A stretch of DNA of 10,122 nt, taken from contig JAUWHU010000033.1 in NCBI GenBank assembly GCA_030605705.1, forward strand, positions 1 through 10,122, in the 5' to 3' direction. This document shows positions 1-5,300 of the stretch, piece by piece. The first letter of the stretch is position 1; each line of letters starts with the position of its first letter. Origin of the DNA: Thermoflexia bacterium. GTDB lineage: Bacteria; Chloroflexota; Anaerolineae; B4-G1; SLSP01. The position numbers were made by a program, and so were the translations under genes. Below the pieces are notes generated by a model that saw only the letters and a program-made list of their open reading frames with translations, was not told the DNA's origin and searched no databases.

Positions 1-56
1 CCTCAAGGTTGGGGAGAGGGCTACGGCGCGTAGTTGCACAGTACCAGCCCTTCGAG

Positions 57-1994
57 TTACTTCAGGACGAGCGGCAGGTAGACCATCCACTCCCTACTAT
101 AGTACTCGTCTGCGCCCAGGTCCGGGATGCCGGTGTCGGGATTGGGCCGGCGTTGACCGTCTATGTCGGTCGTCAACCCTGCATCCACCCCTTTGTCTAT
201 AGCCGCAGAGTCGGCCGTGATATGGTAGCCATCGGATGCAAAGGCCGGGTCGCCGGTGTAATCGTGGTTGGTGTTGATGACACCCGCTCCGCCGGTATGC
301 GCGCCGTTGCCGTACCAGAGCGTGTTCTCCAACGTAGCGGTGGACCCCGCAGCGACGGTGATGCCTACCGTGTGGCTGACCAGGATGGTATTGGTCAGCG
401 CCACGGTGCTGGTAAAGGCAACGTGGAGGCCGCTGCCGTCGCCATCGCCGTTGCTGGCGATGGTGGAGTGCAGCAAGTAAAGGGACGATTCCTCGGCGTA
501 CAACCCGCTGCCCAGGATAGTGGCATGATTGTCGGCGACAACGCTGTTGCTCAACGTGGCCTCGCTTCCTGCCAGACACAGCCCGCCGCCCTCGGTACCG
601 GCGGTGTTGCTGTAAAAGGTGCTGTTCGTCACTGTCAGCGCATCCTGGCTGCTGATGCCGCCTCCGCTTTCCGTGGCGTGATTGTTAGAGAAGGTGCTGT
701 TGGTTACGTTGAGCGCGGCAAAGGTATCCAGGCCGCCTCCCCAATGGGCACGGTTGTCGGACACAGTGGTGTTCATCACCGTGAGCGCCCCATCGTTATA
801 GATACCGCCGCCGGCGTTGATAGCCGTGTTGCTGTACACGGTACTGTTGAACACCGTCTGCGTGCCCCAGTTTCCGAGACCGCCACCCCACTGGGCAGTG
901 TTGCTGTAGACAACGCCGTTCGTCACCGTGAGCGCCCCATCGTTATAGATGCCGCCGCCCGCGTTCTTAGCCGTGTTGCTGTACAGGGTGCTGTTCATCA
1001 CCGTGAGTGCCACAGCGTTATAGATGCCGCCGCCAATGTCGCCGGAGATGTTGCTGGAAAAAACGCTGCCGGACACAATGGACGGCACCTGCGGCCCGCT
1101 CCCATTGTAAACATTAAACAGCCCACCTCCATAACCGGCCGCGTTGCTGGAAAAGGTGCTATTGGACACCGTCAGCTCACCCCCGTTACTGATGCCGCCG
1201 CCCCTGCTCTTGGCACTGTTGTCGGAGAAGGTACAATCGCTCACGGTGAGCGTGCCACTGTAATTGAAGATGCCCCCACCGTCCCTGTAGGTGACGTTGC
1301 CGGAGAACGTGCTGCCGGTCACTGTCACCGTACTGCCACTCCCATAGGTATAGATACCGCCACCCCAGGACCCGACGCAGTTATCGGCGAAAGTGCAGTG
1401 GGACACATTCAACGTGGCCCGGTTGTCGATACCGCCGCCATGTTGAGCATTGTTGCCGGTGAAGCGGCAGTGGGACACATTCAGCGTACCGCGGGACTCG
1501 CTGAAGGACCAGTTGCTGATACCGCCGCCGTTCACGGTACCGACGTTGTTCAAAAAAACGCAGTCGGTCATCGTGAGGTTGCCTCCTAAATTGATAAGCC
1601 CCCCACCGTCCTGGGCGCGACCATCGGCGATAGTCAGGGCCGAGATGGTCGCACTGACGCCGTCGCTAATCCAAAAGATGACGGAAGCATTGTTGCCGCT
1701 GATGGTCAGGTCGTCCGCGGCGGGGCCGCTGATGGTCAGATCCCGGTCAATGGTGAGTTTGTCCAGGGTTAGAGTGATTGTTCCGGTCACGCCAAAGTCA
1801 ATGATATCGCCAGGGGCGGCCACGGCGATGGCATCCCGCAAGGAGCAATCCCCATCGCTGCAACTGCCGTCGTTTTCGTCGGCCAGGGTGTCCACGGTGA
1901 TGGTGACAGCGGCGTGAGCTACCGAAAGCATACTGGGCGCGAATAGAGCTGCGCCGAGCAGTAGACTAAGAATGATCAGATGTTGAATCTTCAT
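57..1994 (-). CDS. Secreted parallel beta-helix repeat protein (CSLREA-type N-terminus, VYLPLVLK C-terminus)
   Basis: The product is a 645-residue exported protein of the polymorphic, right-handed beta-helix type, probably a surface or extracellular adhesin-like or carbohydrate-associated protein; no enzyme active site is recognisable. Residues 1-28 form a signal peptide with a Lys start, a long hydrophobic core and an AHA cleavage site. A C-S-L-R-D-A motif follows at 50-55, as in the CSLREA domain found at the start of such proteins. From about residue 120 come about 14 rungs marked by GGGI or GGGL, spaced 22-25 residues apart and rich in Asn, Ser and Thr, then two weaker GSGL rungs. The end reads LGADEYY, then VYLPLVLK, a terminus I associate with secreted Chloroflexota proteins. 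The ATG at 1994 is preferred over an in-frame ATG at 2048 because an AGGAGGAGG ribosome site ends 6 bases upstream and the signal peptide begins here. The gene starts 50 bp after the small gene at 2045-2287 and is probably co-transcribed with it. Confidence 0.88.
   Translation of the reverse strand: MKIQHLIILSLLLGAALFAPSMLSVAHAAVTITVDTLADENDGSCSDGDCSLRDAIAVAAPGDIIDFGVTGTITLTLDKLTIDRDLTISGPAADDLTISGNNASVIFWISDGVSATISALTIADGRAQDGGGLINLGGNLTMTDCVFLNNVGTVNGGGISNWSFSESRGTLNVSHCRFTGNNAQHGGGIDNRATLNVSHCTFADNCVGSWGGGIYTYGSGSTVTVTGSTFSGNVTYRDGGGIFNYSGTLTVSDCTFSDNSAKSRGGGISNGGELTVSNSTFSSNAAGYGGGLFNVYNGSGPQVPSIVSGSVFSSNISGDIGGGIYNAVALTVMNSTLYSNTAKNAGGGIYNDGALTVTNGVVYSNTAQWGGGLGNWGTQTVFNSTVYSNTAINAGGGIYNDGALTVMNTTVSDNRAHWGGGLDTFAALNVTNSTFSNNHATESGGGISSQDALTVTNSTFYSNTAGTEGGGLCLAGSEATLSNSVVADNHATILGSGLYAEESSLYLLHSTIASNGDGDGSGLHVAFTSTVALTNTILVSHTVGITVAAGSTATLENTLWYGNGAHTGGAGVINTNHDYTGDPAFASDGYHITADSAAIDKGVDAGLTTDIDGQRRPNPDTGIPDLGADEYYSREWMVYLPLVLK
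781..1004 (-). repeat. Near-identical 147-bp-period internal duplication in the beta-helix gene
   Basis: Bases 781-857 and 928-1004 match closely. The first 23 bases are identical and only about ten mismatches are seen over 77 bases. The offset is 147 bp, or 49 codons, which equals two beta-helix rungs, so the reading frame is kept. A weaker third copy of the same core begins near 1000. The affected residues are about 331-405. The high DNA identity suggests recent duplication or gene conversion of rungs. Confidence 0.7.
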
Positions 1995-2000
1995 TTTGCA

Positions 2001-2009
2001 CCTCCTCCT
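2001..2009 (-). promoter_or_regulatory. Strong ribosome binding site of the beta-helix gene
   Basis: On the minus strand the sequence reads CAGGAGGAGG, followed by six bases and the ATG at 1994. This near-perfect anti-Shine-Dalgarno match fixes the start at 1994 and rules out the upstream ATGs, which have no such site. Confidence 0.8.
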
Positions 2010-2011
2010 GT

Positions 2012-2067
2012 GCGAATTGCGAATAGCGAACGGTGAATAGTGCATCACGTCTCACGTCTCACCTCCC
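2012..2067. repeat. Heptanucleotide tandem repeat tract (eight 7-bp units)
   Basis: The tract divides without remainder into eight 7-bp units. The first four are variants of GCGAATT (GCGAATA, GCGAACG, GTGAATA). After one transitional unit come two exact ACGTCTC copies and a variant. It fills the gap between the small gene and the beta-helix gene, supplies the stop codon and last residues of the small gene, and ends just before the beta-helix ribosome site. The same GCGAATT unit recurs inside the regulator gene at 3486-3520. Confidence 0.75.
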
Positions 2068-2287
2068 TTTCAGACTGTATGGGTCCATCGGGTCCATCGG
2101 TTCCCTCCACCTGCGCCCGCAGGAAAGACATTAGTGCCTCCAGGCTGCCAAAACCGCGCCGCTGGCGGGTGCGGGTATCCTCCAGGCTAAAACGCCATAC
2201 GGCGGGGCGTTCGAACGAGGCCGGCCGCTCCTGCCACAGGCGGAGCAGATAGGCATGGTAACGGGGGGCGGTTTGGTCGTCGCTCAC
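2045..2287 (-). CDS. Small conserved-looking protein of unknown function, 80 aa
   Basis: I cannot assign a function. The core, about residues 8-62, contains RYHAYLLRLWQE, then AVWRFSLED, then GFGSLEALMSFLRAQ. This looks like a compact alpha/beta fold, and I recall similar small proteins (HAYLLRLW, VWR.SLED, GF.SLEAL) from Chloroflexota, often near regulators with BTAD or AAA domains. The start is GTG at 2287, supported by GGAGG six bases upstream. The last ~18 residues, including two DGP units, are encoded by a 9-bp repeat (2082-2108) and by the heptamer tract, so the tail is probably a repeat-derived extension. No signal peptide or membrane segment is seen, so the product should be cytoplasmic. 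It is the first gene after the divergent promoter and is probably co-transcribed with the beta-helix gene. Confidence 0.7.
   Translation of the reverse strand: MSDDQTAPRYHAYLLRLWQERPASFERPAVWRFSLEDTRTRQRRGFGSLEALMSFLRAQVEGTDGPDGPIQSEREVRRET
2082..2108. repeat. Nonanucleotide repeat inside the 3' end of the small gene
   Basis: GGTCCATCG occurs twice in tandem (2082-2090 and 2091-2099), followed by a degenerate third unit. In the minus-strand frame it encodes alternating Asp-Gly-Pro. Its period is 9, unlike the adjacent 7-bp tract, so it is a separate element. Confidence 0.65.
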
Positions 2288-2310
2288 TGGTTTCCTCCAC
2301 CGGTTCTGTG

Positions 2311-2322
2311 CTATAATTATAG
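2311..2322. promoter_or_regulatory. Palindromic divergent -10 region (TATAAT on both strands)
   Basis: CTATAATTATAG is a perfect 12-bp palindrome, so each strand carries a consensus TATAAT: plus strand 2312-2317, minus strand 2321-2316. On the plus strand it is preceded by TGC, giving an extended -10 that can work without a good -35 box; the start of the large regulator lies about 48 bp downstream. On the minus strand there is no TG extension and no clear -35 box, which suggests that promoter needs an activator. Transcript starts were not determined; those implied are near 2324 (plus) and 2309 (minus). Confidence 0.6.
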
Positions 2323-2328
2323 GAACCC

Positions 2329-2347
2329 ATCGTTCATAAATCGTTCA
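2329..2347. promoter_or_regulatory. Candidate SARP/BTAD operator: 8-bp direct repeat with 11-bp period
   Basis: ATCGTTCA occurs at 2329-2336 and again exactly at 2340-2347, with TAA between. Read as heptamers, TCGTTCA is repeated with a 4-bp gap, a period of one helical turn. Streptomyces antibiotic regulatory proteins bind heptamer direct repeats of this spacing about 8 bp upstream of the -10 box. Here the repeat ends 7-8 bp upstream of the minus-strand TATAAT, and it lies in the leader of the plus-strand regulator gene. That the regulator at 2365 binds here is inference. Confidence 0.5.
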
Positions 2348-2364
2348 GAGAAGGCGGCGCTACG

Positions 2365-5300
2365 ATGACCGAAACGTTACGTCTGACACTCTTGGGAGGG
2401 CTGCACATCGCCCACGGCGAGACCGAACTGGAAGGGGCCGGCTCTGAGCAGTTCGACGGAGTTTATCCTGAGCGAGACCGCATGGCTCACTACCGGCCTG
2501 TCGAAGGGTTTGTCTCCCGCAAGGCGCAGGCTCTGCTGGTCTATCTGGCGGTGACAGGCCGCGCGCACTTCCGTGACGCCCTGGCGGGCCTGCTATGGGG
2601 AGAGTCTCCCGAGGAACGGGCCGCCGGCAACTTACGGGTGGTGCTCTCCAACTTGCGCCGTCTCGTTCCCGACCACGTCATCATCACCCGGCGGACGGTG
2701 GAGTTTAACCGGGAGAGCGATTGCTGGATTGACGTAGTAGAGTTTGAGAGCAAGATGCAAGAGGCAAGAGGCAGAAAGCGGGCGGACACATCTTGTGTCT
2801 TGCAGCTTGCAACTTGCCTCCGGCTGTACCAGGGAGATTTCCTTGATGGTTTCTACGTGCGCGGCGCGCCGGACTTCGAGGAATGGCTGTTAGTGGAGCG
2901 GGAGCGGTTGCGGCAGACGGTCCTGCAATCGCTACATTGCCTGGTGCAACACCACGTCGCGCGGGGCGAGTACGTTGCAGGGATTGAGTGTGTTACCCGG
3001 CTGCTGGCGCTGGACCCCTGGCGGGAGGAGGCGCACCGCGAATTGATGCGGCTCCTTGCGCTGAGTGGGCAGCGCAGCGCGGCGTTGGCCCAGTACGAGA
3101 AGTGCCGCCATCTGCTGGAGGCGGAACTGGGGTTAGAACCGCTGGAGGAAACGACTGCGCTCTACCAATGGCTGGTAGATTGGGGAACTGGTAGATTGGC
3201 AGATTGGGAAACCGGTGAATTGGTAGATTGGGTAATTAGTCTGCCATTCAGGGGACGGGGTGACGAACATGCCCAACTGGTTACGTGGTGGGAGGCGGCC
3301 CTGCGGCAGGACTCAAGACAGGCGCAGCTGGCGCTGGTGGAAGGGGAGGCGGGGGTAGGCAAGACCCGGCTGGTGGAGGAGGCGGCCCGTTACGCCGAGG
3401 CCCAGGGCGCAGTGGTGTTGCGCGGACGGTGCTACGAGTTCGGCGGCAGCGTTCCCTACCAGCCTATTGCGGAGGCTCTGCGGACGCAAATTGCGAATAA
3501 CGAATTGCGAATTGCGAATCTGGGCGACGTGTGGCTGGCGGAACTGGCGCGGCTTCTGCCGGAGGTGCGCGAGATGCGGCCCGATTTGCCGTCGCCGATA
3601 CGTGGCTCCGGTGAGGCCGCCCGCCAGCGGCTCTTCGAGGCCGTGCTTCGCTTCCTGAAGCAAGTGGCAAGTGACGCATCCTGCCTCTTGTTTCTCGATG
3701 ACCTGCATTGGGCCAACCAATCCACGCTTGACCTGCTCCACTATCTGGTGCGCCAACTGTCCGGCGCGCCCGTCTGGATCGTGGGTACCTACCGCCCCGA
3801 GGAGGTGAGCCTGAGCCACCCGCTGACCCGGTTGCGCCAGGGGCTGAGCCGTGACCACCTGGTGAGTCGCCTGATCCTGGAGCCTCTCTCTTCCAAGTCA
3901 GTGGAGGAGATCGCCTGTTCCCTGGTCGGCGAAGAGGAAGGGGCGGCTTTCGGCGCGCTTCTCTACCAGGAGAGCGAGGGAAACCCCTTTATTCTGGTCG
4001 AGACGGTGAATGATTTGCAGGAGCAAGGCGTCTTGCGAGGAGAGGAGGGCGAACATTGGCAGTGGAGCGGCCCGCCAGCGGCGAAGGTGTTGCCGGCATG
4101 TGTGTGGGACGTGGTCTTGCAGCGGGTGGGGCGGTTGAGCGAACCGGCTCAGCGACTATTGACGCTGGCAGCAGTCATCGGGCGACAGTTCAACGGGCCG
4201 CTCCTGCAAGCCGCCGCCGGGCAGGATGTGGATGCGGTAGACGAGAGCCTGGACGAATGGTTGACCCGTCGTCTGGTACGGCAATACCCAGCGTCTAGTA
4301 TCCAGCAGACAGTTTCCAGCCTCCAATATGACTTCAATCACGACAAAATCCGGACCGCGGTCTACCACGCGGCCGGAGAGGTGCGGCGGCGGATGTTGCA
4401 CCGGCGGGTGGGGGAGGCGCTGGAGCAATTGTTCCCCGGCCAAACCGCCGAGCAGGTCGGACTGCTGGCCCATCACTGGGAGCAGGCCGGGGAGCCGGAA
4501 AAGGCGGGCGGGTATTTGCTGCGCGCTGGCGACCGGGCCCGTTTGCTCTACGCCCACGAGGAGGCCATTGACTATTACCGGCGGGCGTTGGCCTATCTGA
4601 AGGAGCAGGGCCAGCACGAACAGGCGGCACGGACGCTGATGAAACTTGGCTTGACCTACCACAACGCCTTTGATTTTCGGCAAGCGCGCCGGGCATACGA
4701 TGAGGGCTTTGCCCTGTGGCAACGGGCGGGAGCGACCCAGTCCGTGATTCCCTCCTCGCCCGCGCCCCACCCTCTCAGGGTACGTTGGCTCGAACCGACG
4801 ACCCTGGATCCGGCGATGGCCCCGGACGCCCACACAGACTGCCTGATGACCCATCTTTTCAGCGGCCTGGTGGAACTGACTTCTGAGATGGACATCGTGC
4901 CCGATGTGGCCCAAACCTGGGAGGTGTCCGCAGGCGGGCGTCGGTTCGTCTTCCACCTGCGGGACGACGTGCGGTGGAGCGATGGCACACCGGTGACGGC
5001 AGAGGACTTTGAGTATGCCTGGAAGCGGGTTCTCGCTCCGGCCACCGAGTCGCCCGCGGCCTCCTTCCTGTACGACATCAAGGGAGGCCGGGCCTTCCAT
5101 CAAGCAGAGGGAAGACGGGAAGACGTGGGAGTGCGGGCACTCGACGACCTCACCCTGCTGGTGGAGCTGGAAAGGCCGGTCGGATACCTCCTCCAACTGC
5201 TATGCCATGTCTCCTGGTACCCCGTACCCCGGCATACGGTGGAGATGCACGGCGCAGCCTGGACAGAGGTGGGGAATCTTGTCACCAATGGGCCTTTCAG

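Noticed and set aside
21..33. CTACG/CGTAG hairpin after the beta-helix stop as a terminator
   Set aside because: The stem is only 5 bp with a 3-nt loop, and no T tract follows on the minus strand.
9..1589. 526-codon open frame on the plus strand
   Set aside because: It is antisense to the beta-helix gene. Its repetitive VAVKGAVRH-type sequence mirrors the rung repeats, it has no ribosome site, and the minus frame has a signal peptide and a recognisable fold.
1995..2048. Upstream extension of the beta-helix gene to an ATG at 2048
   Set aside because: The extra 18 codons are heptamer repeat, overlap the end of the small gene and lack a ribosome site; the signal peptide and strong site fit 1994.
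4741..4800. Frameshift or two separate genes at the TPR/SBP junction
   Set aside because: The frame is continuous, there is no stop, internal ribosome site or signal peptide before the SBP domain, and the linker is in frame.
4156..5196. 346-codon open frame on the minus strand
   Set aside because: It is antisense to the ATPase-TPR-SBP coding region, which has clear domains in the plus frame; long shadow frames are expected at this GC content.
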